Part shown: positions 1 through 8,020 of the stretch, one piece after another
Layout of the letters: every line of letters begins with the position of its first letter
Position numbering within the stretch: the stretch's first letter is position 1
From: Acidobacteriota bacterium
GTDB lineage: Bacteria > Acidobacteriota > Terriglobia > Terriglobales > SCQP01
Length of the DNA: 34,327 nt
Direction of reading: 5' to 3'
Assembly: GCA_027315185.1 (NCBI GenBank)
Contig: DAHUYO010000036.1
Location: 1-34,327, forward strand
Notes under the pieces: generated by a model
The model's input: only the letters and a program-made list of their open reading frames with translations
Told to the model about the DNA's origin: nothing
Database searches by the model: none
Program-made: the position numbers and the translations under genes

Positions 1-1
1 G

Positions 2-1096
2 CCGGAGCGCGAACTGCCGCGTACGGCCTCGACTCATAAGCTACAGCGCGTGGCCATCCGCGATTGGGTTAATCGCCGCCCGCTGACGACCGCCGCGGCC
101 GGCGAGCGGCGTGACTGGCGCGAGTTCCTGGCCGACAAATTGCGCGTTCCCGCCAGCGCCCTGACCCCGGAACGAAATCTGGACGAACTGGGGCTGGGAT
201 CGCTGGACCGCGTCGAGTTGATGACTTGGCTCGAGACGCGGGCGGGAATTCCGCTGGACGAGGCCGCATTGACGGAGGCGCGCACCGTCGGCGACATCGC
301 GTCCTTGCTGGCAGTTCCCGCCGCGGCTGCCAGCATCACTCTGCACGGCGCCGATTCGCGATCGCTCGCCGCCGCGGAGCCATTTCGTTATCCCCGCTGG
401 CCCACCGCCGCGCCCACGCGCGGCCTGCGCGGCCTGGGCTACAACGTGATCGTCTTCCCCGTCCTGCGCAGCCATGTCCGCCTGCACATCGCGGGACGGG
501 AGCATCTTCGCGGCCTGCGCCGGCCCGTGTTGTTCATCGCCAACCATCAGAGCCGTTTCGATGTGCCCAGCATTCTTCGCGCGCTGCCCTCGCACTGGCG
601 CCCCTGGCTGGCGCCGGCGATGGGCGCCCGCGACTTCCTCGAATTCCTCCGTCCGGCTGGCCACAGCCAAGACCGTCGGCGCGCCGCCTATTGGCGCTAC
701 GTGCTTACCCAAGCGTTTTTCAATGGCTACTTGCTGGCGCCCGAGGGCGGCATCCGCAACGCCCTGCGCTATACCGGCGAGCTGGCCGACAAGGGCTTTT
801 GCCCCCTCATTTTCCCCGAGGGGCAGGAGACCCCCGACGGCCGCTTGCATCCCTTCCGCCCGGGCATCGGCATGTTCGTCCATGAGTTGGGCCTGCCCGT
901 GGTGCCGATCGCCATCGAGGGTCTGTTCGAGCTCCTTCCCATCGGCGCCAAATGGCCGCGGCGCGGGGACGCACGCCTAACGATCGGGCCCGTGCATGTG
1001 TTTCATGGGCAGGATCCCGCCGCCATCACCGCCGCTCTGCACTCCTGGCTGGAGCAGCGCCTGGCCGCGCCGGTCACGATGCCCGTCCGCGCCTGA
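2..1096 (+). CDS. C-terminal part of AMP-ligase / acyl carrier / PlsC acyltransferase fusion
   Basis: The reading frame is open to the left edge, so the gene is cut there. The first 16 codons read PERELPRTASTHKLQR, which matches the usual end of AMP-binding acyl-CoA or acyl-ACP synthetases (LPRT...K..R). The GTG at 50 is therefore probably an internal codon. Numbered from that GTG, residues 20-90 form an acyl carrier domain with the phosphopantetheine serine at Ser51 (ELGLGSLDRVEL). Residues 140-340 form a PlsC-type 1-acylglycerol-3-phosphate acyltransferase domain with the HX4D motif in ANHQSRFD and the acceptor-site motif IFPEG. Inferred role: activate a fatty acid, hold it on the carrier and transfer it to a lysophospholipid-like acceptor. 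It converges on dgt with a 9-bp gap. The two visible domains are clear. The ligase part is inferred from only 16 residues. Confidence 0.85.
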   Translation, partial: PERELPRTASTHKLQRVAIRDWVNRRPLTTAAAGERRDWREFLADKLRVPASALTPERNLDELGLGSLDRVELMTWLETRAGIPLDEAALTEARTVGDIASLLAVPAAAASITLHGADSRSLAAAEPFRYPRWPTAAPTRGLRGLGYNVIVFPVLRSHVRLHIAGREHLRGLRRPVLFIANHQSRFDVPSILRALPSHWRPWLAPAMGARDFLEFLRPAGHSQDRRRAAYWRYVLTQAFFNGYLLAPEGGIRNALRYTGELADKGFCPLIFPEGQETPDGRLHPFRPGIGMFVHELGLPVVPIAIEGLFELLPIGAKWPRRGDARLTIGPVHVFHGQDPAAITAALHSWLEQRLAAPVTMPVRA

Positions 1097-1105
1097 CAGC
1101 CGGCG

Positions 1106-2248
1106 CTAATTCTGGCGGCGGTGGGCAAAGTGCTTGCGGTGCTGCGCGGCGATAAACCGGTCGGTCATGCCCGCCAAGTAGTCGCATGCCTGGCGTTGTG
1201 GCGCCGTGCCGGGCGCCGCTTGGTAGGCGGCCGGCATTTGCTCGGGATGGTTTAGGTAGAAATCGAACAGCGCCGCCACCAGCGCCTCGCCTCGCCGTTT
1301 TTCGGCACGCAGGCGCGGATGATTGTAAAGGGCGCGATGGAGGAACTGCTTCAGTTCCAATCGCTCCGCCGCCGCGGCCGGAGACATGGCCGCCAGCCGC
1401 CGCGGGTGCTGCCGCACTTCCGCCGCGCTAGTAAAGTTCCGCGCCCGGCGGGCGGTTTCCTGAATCAAATCCGTGGCGAAGTAATCAATCATGCGGCGTA
1501 GCGCCTCGTTGAAGCGAAGCTTCTCCGGCGCTTGCGGGTATCGGGCCTCGGCCTCCGCCAACAGCCGCGCGAACACCGGGACTTCGCCGCGAATCCGCTC
1601 CAGCCCGAGCAGGCGCGCCTCGAACGCATCATCGAGATCCGCGGCGTTATAGCTGATCTCGTCGGTCCAATCAATCAGCTGTGCTTCCAGCGGTGGCCGC
1701 AGCGCCAAGTCGTATTCCTCGGCCGCGATCTCGCCGGGTGAGTAATCGCGGGAATGCTTGATCAGGCCCTCGCGCACTTCAAACGTCAGATTCAAGCCGG
1801 GGAATTCCGCATATCTTCGCTCCAGGTGTTCGACCACGCGCAGGGCATGGAGATTATGGTCGAAACCGCCATGGCCCGCCATCGCCCGGTTTAGCGCCGC
1901 CTCGCCGGCATGGCCGAACGGGGGATGACCGAGGTCGTGCGCCAGAGCTAACGTCTCCGCCAGTTCCGCGTTCAGCCCCAACGCCGTGGCGACCGTGCGC
2001 GAGATTTGCGCCACTTCCAGGGTGTGGGTTAACCGGTTGCGAAAATGATCGGAGTAACGCCCGGGAAAGACCTGCATCTTGTTTTCCAGGCGGCGGAAGG
2101 CGCGGGAATGTATGATGCGGTCCCGATCCCGCTGGAACTCGCTGCGGTACGGGTGGGGCGCTTCGGGATAGCGGCGGCCTCGCGTGTCGGTGCCCAAAAA
2201 TGCGTAGCGCGCGGGGAAGTTCGCGGCCAAGGAGCCAGCGGCGGACAT
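1106..2248 (-). CDS. dgt: Deoxyguanosinetriphosphate triphosphohydrolase (dGTPase), HD superfamily
   Basis: The 380-aa product has the HD metal-binding set of dNTP triphosphohydrolases: His75 (LTHTLEVA), His104-Asp105 (LAHDLGHPPFGHAGE) and a late Asp in SYNAADLDDAFE. The N-terminal block YRSEFQRDRDRIIHSRAFRRL is also typical of the family. The enzyme removes triphosphate from dGTP, or from dNTPs generally in the shorter bacterial type, and so affects dNTP pools. The length fits the dGTPase-like subfamily rather than the longer E. coli Dgt. It lies 75 bp downstream of the holin-like gene, at the end of the long minus-strand block, and may be co-transcribed with it. The ATG at 2248 gives the expected N-terminus. 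Confidence 0.93.
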   Translation of the reverse strand: MSAAGSLAANFPARYAFLGTDTRGRRYPEAPHPYRSEFQRDRDRIIHSRAFRRLENKMQVFPGRYSDHFRNRLTHTLEVAQISRTVATALGLNAELAETLALAHDLGHPPFGHAGEAALNRAMAGHGGFDHNLHALRVVEHLERRYAEFPGLNLTFEVREGLIKHSRDYSPGEIAAEEYDLALRPPLEAQLIDWTDEISYNAADLDDAFEARLLGLERIRGEVPVFARLLAEAEARYPQAPEKLRFNEALRRMIDYFATDLIQETARRARNFTSAAEVRQHPRRLAAMSPAAAAERLELKQFLHRALYNHPRLRAEKRRGEALVAALFDFYLNHPEQMPAAYQAAPGTAPQRQACDYLAGMTDRFIAAQHRKHFAHRRQN

Positions 2249-2323
2249 GGGCCATTATCCCAAACCCGCGCGGCATGCGCCGACCCATGGCATGGATCGT
2301 CTCGGCCGCCGCGCGCCGTACGG

Positions 2324-2755
2324 TCAGGCCGCAAGTTTGTCCTTGACCCACTTAGCGTCTTCCTTCAGACGTTGCGCCGTCCGCTGGAAGCCCATCGCTC
2401 CCTTGCGCAGCGAATTCATCCCTGGCAGGGCTACCAGCAGCGCCACGATGGAATAAGCGATGCCGACGATCAGTGAGGCCCACCCCCAGCTGTTCAAACC
2501 GTAGGCGATCGCGCTAACCAGGGCGACGGTCAAGAAGAAAAATCCCAATGCCGCAAATGCCGCGGCCAGCACCAGTGAGACCACCAAAACGCGCAGGTAC
2601 CGGCCCTTCTCGGCGGCTTCCGCCGCCGCCAGTTTGACGAAATCGCGGGCATACGTCATGCCGTGCTGCGCGAGTTCGCGAAACAGCTCCAGCAGGCTTT
2701 GCCGCGAGGCGGTGAATTGCGGCGAAGCGTGTTCCGATGGTGGTTCTGGCGGCAT
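2324..2755 (-). CDS. Holin-X/YqjE-like two-helix membrane protein
   Basis: The 143-aa protein has an amphipathic, charged N-terminal region (LLELFRELAQHGMTYARDFV), then two strongly hydrophobic segments at about residues 50-75 and 82-108, then a basic helical tail (LRKGAMGFQRTAQRLKED). This matches the layout of the 'putative Actinobacterial holin-X' / YqjE superfamily. Those are housekeeping membrane proteins of unknown role that are named after a remote similarity to phage holins. No phage genes lie nearby. It sits 13 bp after the last small cbb3-linked gene and is probably in the same transcript. The family call is moderately sure; the function is unknown. Confidence 0.7.
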   Translation of the reverse strand: MPPEPPSEHASPQFTASRQSLLELFRELAQHGMTYARDFVKLAAAEAAEKGRYLRVLVVSLVLAAAFAALGFFFLTVALVSAIAYGLNSWGWASLIVGIAYSIVALLVALPGMNSLRKGAMGFQRTAQRLKEDAKWVKDKLAA

Positions 2756-2768
2756 AGCGGTCCCTCGG

Positions 2769-3041
2769 TTATTGGCGCTGCTGGCCGTGATAGTGGGAGA
2801 CGCTGTTGTAGGGGTAGGCAGCGGGAGTGGTCGCGGGCAGGTAATACCTGAATTCCGTGATCGTGCGATTCCCGATCACCGCCCACGCCAGCAGGGACCA
2901 GACGATGATTTCAACGCACAAGATGCCGACATACAGGCCCACGATGTGACCATCCCGCAGACGCTGATCCCAACTGCGGCTGTCTTCGCGTGGCTGGGAC
3001 GCCGCGGACCCCGAGCGCGAAATATATTTGGGCGGCTCCAT
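2769..3041 (-). CDS. Small single-helix membrane protein of the cbb3 cluster
   Basis: The 90-aa protein has a polar, charged N-terminus of about 30 residues, one transmembrane helix (GLYVGILCVEIIVWSLLAWAVI, written in two parts: GLYVGILCVEI and IVWSLLAWAVI) and a Tyr/Pro-rich tail. I do not recognise a family. It begins 3 bp after the stop codon of the preceding small membrane gene, which suggests translational coupling. It lies in the train of small genes behind the CcoN and CcoO/P subunits. By position it could be an accessory or structural subunit of the oxidase or of the ACIII-oxidase assembly. That role is inference from context only. Confidence 0.6.
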   Translation of the reverse strand: MEPPKYISRSGSAASQPREDSRSWDQRLRDGHIVGLYVGILCVEIIVWSLLAWAVIGNRTITEFRYYLPATTPAAYPYNSVSHYHGQQRQ

Positions 3042-3044
3042 GGG

Positions 3045-3326
3045 TCAGTAGTAATAGCCGTGCCACATGACCACACCGGTAATCGTGAACATCCAGGCCA
3101 AAACGGCGATCGTCCAAAACCACAGAAAAAGGGGAATGGGTCCGTGACCCTCGCGCAGCCAGCCGGCGTAATTCTCGATCGGGCCCCAGGGGTGGTCGGC
3201 ATCGTAGTACCGGTGCCGCGAGCGGCCAGCCAAATACGCCATGCAGACGAACACCACGAGCGCAAAGCCGAGAAGCAGGACCTCGGCCATGCGGTGTACA
3301 TTCGTCAGCCAGTCAAACATGCCCAT
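3045..3326 (-). CDS. Small two-helix membrane protein of the cbb3 cluster
   Basis: The 93-aa protein has two hydrophobic helices, at about residues 14-34 (EVLLLGFALVVFVCMAYLAG) and 65-88 (LFLWFWTIAVLAWMFTITGV). They are joined by a charged loop ending ENYAGWLREGHGPIP, and the C-terminus is WHGYYY. The second helix with its Pro/Trp-rich entry loosely recalls the N-terminal anchor of CcoP, which is otherwise missing from this locus, but the likeness is weak. There is no haem motif. It is encoded 85 bp downstream of the CcoS-like gene and 3 bp before the next small gene. It is probably an oxidase accessory or small subunit, with exact role unknown. Confidence 0.6.
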   Translation of the reverse strand: MGMFDWLTNVHRMAEVLLLGFALVVFVCMAYLAGRSRHRYYDADHPWGPIENYAGWLREGHGPIPLFLWFWTIAVLAWMFTITGVVMWHGYYY

Positions 3327-3411
3327 GGCAAAGTCGCTCCTTGCCAGCGGATGCCGCGGGTACGCGCCAGGTTGCGTGCTCTGGTCCCGGCGCCGCAGGC
3401 CGTGGCGGGGG

Positions 3412-3678
3412 CTATGGCCGCAGCCACAAGGAATCCACCAGCAGTTGGGCGATCAGAGCCGCGAGAATGGCGCCGGCGATGATCAGTCCGCCAATGTAAA
3501 ACCCCAGCGCAACCGGCCGGCGGCGGCTGGCATTGAGCGGGGACTCGGCCGCACGCAGAGGCAACCGGTTGCCCCGCTCCACGTCGCGAAACTGGCCGTG
3601 CGAAATGGCCCAGAGCATGGCTTCACCGCTTACTGCAATGGAGAGGATCAAAAGAATCAGCCAAACCCGGGGTGACAT
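3412..3678 (-). CDS. ccoS: CcoS-like cbb3 oxidase maturation protein with an extra helix
   Basis: The N-terminal half (VWLILLILSIAVSGEAML, then WAISHGQFRDVE) closely follows the CcoS/FixS pattern of one helix then W(A)-x3-GQF-D-(L/V)E. CcoS is the small protein needed to insert cofactors into cbb3 oxidase. Typical CcoS proteins are about 45-70 aa. This one is 88 aa and carries a second hydrophobic helix (ALGFYIGGLIIAGAILAALI). It starts 11 bp after the CcoO/P stop codon, as expected for a ccoNO(P)S-type operon. The CcoS assignment is likely from motif plus neighbourhood. The second helix is unusual. Confidence 0.65.
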   Translation of the reverse strand: MSPRVWLILLILSIAVSGEAMLWAISHGQFRDVERGNRLPLRAAESPLNASRRRPVALGFYIGGLIIAGAILAALIAQLLVDSLWLRP

Positions 3679-3689
3679 CGGCGGCTCTC

Positions 3690-4775
3690 CTAGTGGCGCC
3701 GGCTCCGGCCGCCAGGCGCGGCCGGCGTCCTGGCCGGTTGGGGCGAGCTGCTCGGACGCTGGGGATAGACCTTGCGCGCGGGACCAGGAACCGGCACTTT
3801 GGTTCCGGCGCCGGGCACCTCAGGCTTGACGCCGGGAATCGGCGCCTCGATGGAAGCGGGAATGCCGTTCAGATCGTTGCCGGAATCTACGTTGCGGCCA
3901 ATAAAGTTGACCGCGACGTAGTTGGCGACGTCCCAAATCTTGGCCGACTCCAAGTCTTCCTTGAAGTACGGCATCGCGCTGCCGGTGATGCCGTTCATGA
4001 CCTGGTAATAGATCATGCCCCCCGACCAGCGGTGGCGCTTCAGCAACGTGAAGTTCATCGGCTTGGGGTTTAGATAGCGCGCCGCCGGCCCGTTGCCGTC
4101 CCCCACCGGCCCATGGCAGAAGATGCACATTTGCTGATAGACGAACTTCCCCTTGGCGACGCTGGCCTGCGTCGCGGCGTACGGATTGGGCATGCTCATC
4201 CATTGCTGGGGCACGAGGCTGGCCAAGAACGTGGCGTTGTAGTCCTCGCCTTGGCGGTACGCCGCCAGCAAGCGCCGATGCCAATAGATTTGCCGCGCCA
4301 TGCGCTCATCGGCCATCTTGAAGCCGAGGCATTGCACGTAGGCGGTGATGGCCTGCATCTGCTGGTGGGTGAAGAAGGAAAACCGCGGCATGATGGAGGC
4401 CGGGCGCACGAACCGGGGATCCTCGAAATGCGCCAGATTCCAGTCGTTGCTGTGCTGGCCGCCCTCCTGGGAAAGATCCGGGCCGGTACGTTCGGAGCCG
4501 AGCAGGTGCGGCCGGTCGTAGATGTAGTCGCCGCGCTGCGAAACGCGCAGCGCGCTGTAGCCCCAATCCTCCGGCCGCACGTACTGCGTGTGGCAGCCGA
4601 TACAGCCGTTTTTGATGTACAGCACGCGGCCTTCCCGCTCCAGCGGCGTATACGGGCGCACGATATTGGAGGGCGTATTGGGCGCGCTCAGGCCGGGAAG
4701 GAACAACACCGCCCAGGCGGCAAAGGTGGCGATCAAGGCGATGCCCAAGGCGACGCTGCGCGGAGTCATGCCCAT
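3690..4775 (-). CDS. ccoO: cbb3 oxidase dihaem subunit: CcoO fused to a CcoP-like cytochrome c domain
   Basis: The 361-aa protein starts with one membrane anchor (residues about 8-28). A CcoO domain follows with haem motif C58-I-G-C-H62, the CcoO hallmark HTQYVRPE and DRPHLLGSERTGPDLS, and axial Met129 in SIMP. After a linker, a second class-I cytochrome c domain has C217-I-F-C-H221 and probable axial Met268 (SAMPYF). The last 60 residues are Pro-rich. CcoO takes electrons from c-type cytochromes and passes them to CcoN. CcoP is usually a separate dihaem protein; none is present here, so this single-haem C-terminal domain may stand in for it. The gene starts 13 bp after the ccoN stop codon. 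Confidence 0.9.
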   Translation of the reverse strand: MGMTPRSVALGIALIATFAAWAVLFLPGLSAPNTPSNIVRPYTPLEREGRVLYIKNGCIGCHTQYVRPEDWGYSALRVSQRGDYIYDRPHLLGSERTGPDLSQEGGQHSNDWNLAHFEDPRFVRPASIMPRFSFFTHQQMQAITAYVQCLGFKMADERMARQIYWHRRLLAAYRQGEDYNATFLASLVPQQWMSMPNPYAATQASVAKGKFVYQQMCIFCHGPVGDGNGPAARYLNPKPMNFTLLKRHRWSGGMIYYQVMNGITGSAMPYFKEDLESAKIWDVANYVAVNFIGRNVDSGNDLNGIPASIEAPIPGVKPEVPGAGTKVPVPGPARKVYPQRPSSSPQPARTPAAPGGRSRRH

Positions 4776-4788
4776 CGGAACGCTTCCT

Positions 4789-6216
4789 TCAATCCCCGGC
4801 CATTCCGGTTAGGGCCGCCGGCGCCGCCGCCACCCGCTCCAGGCCGAAGAATTCCTCCTCCGACCGGCGGCGGCGGGCGTAGACGGTCTTCAAGAAGTTG
4901 TAGACCTGGATCCCCGCGCCGGTCAGGATGAAGCAGCCAAACACGCCCCGTTCCACGTAATAGCTGAAAATTTCCGGCAGGACGCGGTAGACCGTCTCGC
5001 CGTTGCGCCACGCCAGACCTTGCAGCAAGCCAACCGAGGTGAGTACGAACGTGAAGCCGATAATGCCGATCAGCATCAGCCAGTACTGAAGTTGCGCCAG
5101 GCGCTCGCTCCAAATTACGCCGTACATTTCCCGCAGCACGCCATAGCCGGCGCCACAGGCGATAAAGCCGGCAAAACCCAGCAGGCCGAGATGGGCGTGT
5201 CCCACCGTCACGTTGGTGAAATGGGCAATGCGTTCAAAGCTGGGCAGCGCTTCGACGGTGCCTTCCGAGGAGGTGAAGAAATACATGATCGTGCCGGCGA
5301 AGATGAACTTCAGCACCACGGAGTCCGGAATCTTCCACCAGCGTCCGCGCAGCGTCATCCATTGGTTGGTCAAGAAGGCGTAGACCGGAATCAGCAAGCC
5401 GACGCTGTTGACCTCGGCGATCAGTTTCAGCCAGGGCTGCGCTGGCGCCTCGATCAGGTGGTGCGTGCCGACTTGGAGGTAAAAGGCGAAATAGGGCCAG
5501 AATCCCAGCAAGCTGATGGCATGGCTGTAGAGCGGGTTGTCCGCTTCCCGCGGCACCCAGAAATACGCCAGACCCAGGGCTAGCGGCGTGATCCAGGTGC
5601 CGAACACGTTGTGGCCATAGAACCAGGCCCACTCGGCGTCATTGATGCCCACCATCGCGCTGGTCTTGGGATGCCACATGACCTTGCCGAAGAAAAAGAC
5701 GATGAGCGTGGCGGTGAACGCTCCCACGGCGTACCAGTTGGTGACGTACAGCAACTGCTCCGCCCGCCGCGCCAGTGTCTGGAAGACGTTGATGGTCAGC
5801 ATGAAGATGGCGACGATGATGGCCACGCTGATGGGAAATACATATTCGCCGTACTCGTGGCTGGTGGTGAAGCCGGCGGGGATGGTGAGAAAGCCGGCCA
5901 GCACGGAAAAATTCCAGATCCACATGGCCACGTTGCCCATCTTTTCGCTGTAGAGCGGGCGCCGCGCCAGCCGGCATACGGCGTACAGCATGGCGCCGAT
6001 CAGCATCATGGACAAAAACCCGAAGACCATGGTGTTGACATGCACCGGGCGGATGCGGGGAAAGATGAGCACACGGGCGCCGATGAGGTCAGGCGCGACC
6101 AATTCGGTGGCCGCCGTTAGGCCGACCACCCCGCCGGCCACGAACCACCAGGCGCCGGAGATCACGAAACGCCGCGCGGTGCTGCCCGGGGTGGTGTCGA
6201 TAAAGCGGAAGGCCAT
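4789..6216 (-). CDS. ccoN: cbb3-type cytochrome c oxidase subunit I
   Basis: The 475-aa protein has about 12 hydrophobic helices and all the haem-copper ligands: His59 and His342 for low-spin haem b, His340 for haem b3, and His202, His252 and His253 for CuB. Tyr246 lies six residues before the HH pair (YLQVGTHH), which is where cbb3 oxidases keep the catalytic tyrosine cross-linked to the helix-VI histidine. That tyrosine and the cbb3-style WFYGHN motif argue against nitric oxide reductase NorB. The enzyme reduces O2 to water and pumps protons, usually with high O2 affinity. It is encoded after the ACIII genes, separated by 353 bp, and is followed directly by ccoO/P. The ATG at 6216 has no visible Shine-Dalgarno sequence. 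Confidence 0.95.
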   Translation of the reverse strand: MAFRFIDTTPGSTARRFVISGAWWFVAGGVVGLTAATELVAPDLIGARVLIFPRIRPVHVNTMVFGFLSMMLIGAMLYAVCRLARRPLYSEKMGNVAMWIWNFSVLAGFLTIPAGFTTSHEYGEYVFPISVAIIVAIFMLTINVFQTLARRAEQLLYVTNWYAVGAFTATLIVFFFGKVMWHPKTSAMVGINDAEWAWFYGHNVFGTWITPLALGLAYFWVPREADNPLYSHAISLLGFWPYFAFYLQVGTHHLIEAPAQPWLKLIAEVNSVGLLIPVYAFLTNQWMTLRGRWWKIPDSVVLKFIFAGTIMYFFTSSEGTVEALPSFERIAHFTNVTVGHAHLGLLGFAGFIACGAGYGVLREMYGVIWSERLAQLQYWLMLIGIIGFTFVLTSVGLLQGLAWRNGETVYRVLPEIFSYYVERGVFGCFILTGAGIQVYNFLKTVYARRRRSEEEFFGLERVAAAPAALTGMAGD

Positions 6217-6569
6217 GAGGCGCCGTTAGACGGCGGGTCGTTGCGGCGCTGGCGGCGCCCTCGTTTAGGAATGCAGGCGCCCTGGCCAGGGTTGCCGGCG
6301 TGCTTGGCACGGTGCTCGCCGCCGCGCCGTGTTGTGAACACCGGGCGGCTGTGGCTCCGGCGCTCGCGACATTCACGGGCGCGTAGGCGCCTTGTGGCCG
6401 CTAGGGGGGTCCAGCGAGCACCGGCGTGCTGGCGCGCTCGGCTGCGACGATGCGGCGGAGGTTTGCCCCGCGCAGGGAATCCGGCTCAACTGGAACGGCT
6501 CTCCGCCTACGGCGGGCGCGCCCATCAATAGCGTTTGCCGCTGGGCGGGGATGACGCAGCCGGGGACGG
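6217..6569. other. 353-bp gap between actC2 and ccoN
   Basis: I see no convincing gene here; the short open frames look like GC-rich noise. It may hold the promoter for the cbb3 genes. Two small inverted repeats are visible: CGCCGT-tag-ACGGCG at 6221-6235, directly upstream of the ccoN start, and GTGTT-gtg-AACAC at 6329-6341. Neither has a run of T that would mark a terminator on the minus strand. Confidence 0.5.
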
Positions 6570-8003
6570 CTACGGCCCGGATGCCGCCACTGGCGTACCC
6601 CCGCTCGGTCCAGGCGGGGGCCCTGGGGATGGCGGCAGCAGTCCGTGCGCAGCCAGGGCCTTGCGGCTGCGCCGCGCCTCCAGAATGTCCCGCCGCACTT
6701 CGGCCAGCGGTAGCGCCGGGGCTACTTTGAGAAAGGTCAGAAACTGCAGCATGAACCAGCCGAAACTACCGGCGGTGATTCCCACCTCGATCCATTGCAC
6801 GTGGTAGACGCCCCATGACGCGGGATCGAAGCTATAGGCGAGGGTGGTGACGATGAGGACAAAGCGCTCCAGCCACATGCCGATGTGAATGAAGATCGAG
6901 ATGATGAACATCCCCGCCAGGCTGCGGCGGATGCCGCGCCAAAAGAAGAGCAGCGGCAGCACGCAGTTGAAGGCGATGGTCATCCAAAATGGCTTCCAAT
7001 AGTGCCCGAAGGCCCGCATCCAATACGCGCTGCGCTCGTAGGTGTCAGCGCTGTACCAAGCCATGAAATACTCGGTCGCGTAGGAGAAGGTGACGATGCT
7101 GCTGGTCAGCAGGATCAGCCGGCAAAGCGCGTCGAGATGGTCCATGGTGACGTGGGCTTGCAACCGGAACCAGGAGCGCAAGGGAATAATGAGCGTCAGC
7201 ACCATCGCCAAGCCGTCGAAGATGGCGCCGGCGACGAAGTAGGGGGGGAAGATTTCCTCATGCCAGCCTGGCAACAGGGAGAGTGCGAAGTCCCAGCTCA
7301 CCGTGGTATGGACCGAAAGCACCAGCGGCGTGGCCAGGCCGGCGAGAAGAATGTAGAGCTTGAGATACGGCGACATCTGCCGTAGCGAACCCATCCAGCC
7401 CAATGAGAGTACGCCATAGAGGGTGCGCTTCCAGCCGCTTGAACGGTCCCGCAGCTCGGCCAGATCGGGGAGCATCCCCAAATACCAAAAGACCAGACTG
7501 ACGGTCAGATAGGTGCTGACGGCGAAAACGTCCAACACCAGCGGCGAGCGCATGTTCGGCCATATGTGCCGCATGTTGGGGTAGGGCAGGATCCAGTAGA
7601 ACCGCCAAGAGCGCCCCAAATGAATGATCGGAAACAAGCCGGCGGTCAATACCGCGAAGATGGTCATGGCCTCCGAAGTGCGAGAAAACGCGGGCCGGAA
7701 CTTGGCGCGAAAGAGATAGAGAATGGCGCTGATGAGCGTGCCGCTGTGGGCGATGCCGATCCAGAACACGAAATTGGTGATATAGACGGCCCACATCACC
7801 GGCCACATCAGGCCGCTGACGCCCATGCCGATGTACATTTGCCGGGCCCAGCAAACCGCTCCCAAGAGGGTGACCAGGCCGCTGATCACCAATCCGGCGA
7901 TGTGGCGGAAGGTCGGGCCGGTTTCCACCGGCCGCAGAATCTCCTCCGAAGTCCGCCGCAGATCCAGGTCGCCTTGCGCCAGTTCGATGGTGATGTCGGA
8001 CAT
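6570..8003 (-). CDS. Second ActC/NrfD-like quinol-interacting membrane subunit (ActC2)
   Basis: The 477-aa polytopic membrane protein has about ten helices. It is clearly a paralog of the ActC encoded at 10669-12096. The two share blocks such as IHLGRSWR.YWILPYPN, SLVFWY.GMLPD.AELRD, LPGWHEEIFPPYFVAGA and SYATEYF.AWYSADTYER, and both end in EVRRDILEARR before a Pro-rich tail. ActC is an NrfD/PsrC-type subunit of ACIII that helps form the quinol site and a proton path. It starts 17 bp after the actE stop codon, so it is probably in the same operon. Part of the gene is identical in DNA to the other copy (6962-7046). Its specific role is unknown; a replacement or alternative subunit of the complex is possible. 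Confidence 0.88.
   Translation of the reverse strand: MSDITIELAQGDLDLRRTSEEILRPVETGPTFRHIAGLVISGLVTLLGAVCWARQMYIGMGVSGLMWPVMWAVYITNFVFWIGIAHSGTLISAILYLFRAKFRPAFSRTSEAMTIFAVLTAGLFPIIHLGRSWRFYWILPYPNMRHIWPNMRSPLVLDVFAVSTYLTVSLVFWYLGMLPDLAELRDRSSGWKRTLYGVLSLGWMGSLRQMSPYLKLYILLAGLATPLVLSVHTTVSWDFALSLLPGWHEEIFPPYFVAGAIFDGLAMVLTLIIPLRSWFRLQAHVTMDHLDALCRLILLTSSIVTFSYATEYFMAWYSADTYERSAYWMRAFGHYWKPFWMTIAFNCVLPLLFFWRGIRRSLAGMFIISIFIHIGMWLERFVLIVTTLAYSFDPASWGVYHVQWIEVGITAGSFGWFMLQFLTFLKVAPALPLAEVRRDILEARRSRKALAAHGLLPPSPGPPPGPSGGTPVAASGP
6962..7046. repeat. 85-bp perfect repeat, copy in actC2
   Basis: This tract is identical base for base to 11058-11142 in actC1 and encodes the segment from DTYERSAYWMRAFGHYW to TIAFNC. 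The flanking sequence of the two paralogs is much more diverged, including at third codon positions. This suggests recent gene conversion. Confidence 0.9.
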
Positions 8004-8020
8004 AAAACCTCAGCGGGCGC

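Noticed and set aside
2324..2755. Holin-like gene as evidence of a prophage
   Set aside because: The holin-X/YqjE family is a housekeeping membrane family, and no phage structural, lysis or integrase genes lie nearby.
4789..6216. Subunit I as nitric oxide reductase NorB
   Set aside because: The cbb3-type tyrosine (Tyr246) is present six residues before the CuB histidine pair, and the partner is a CcoO-type subunit.
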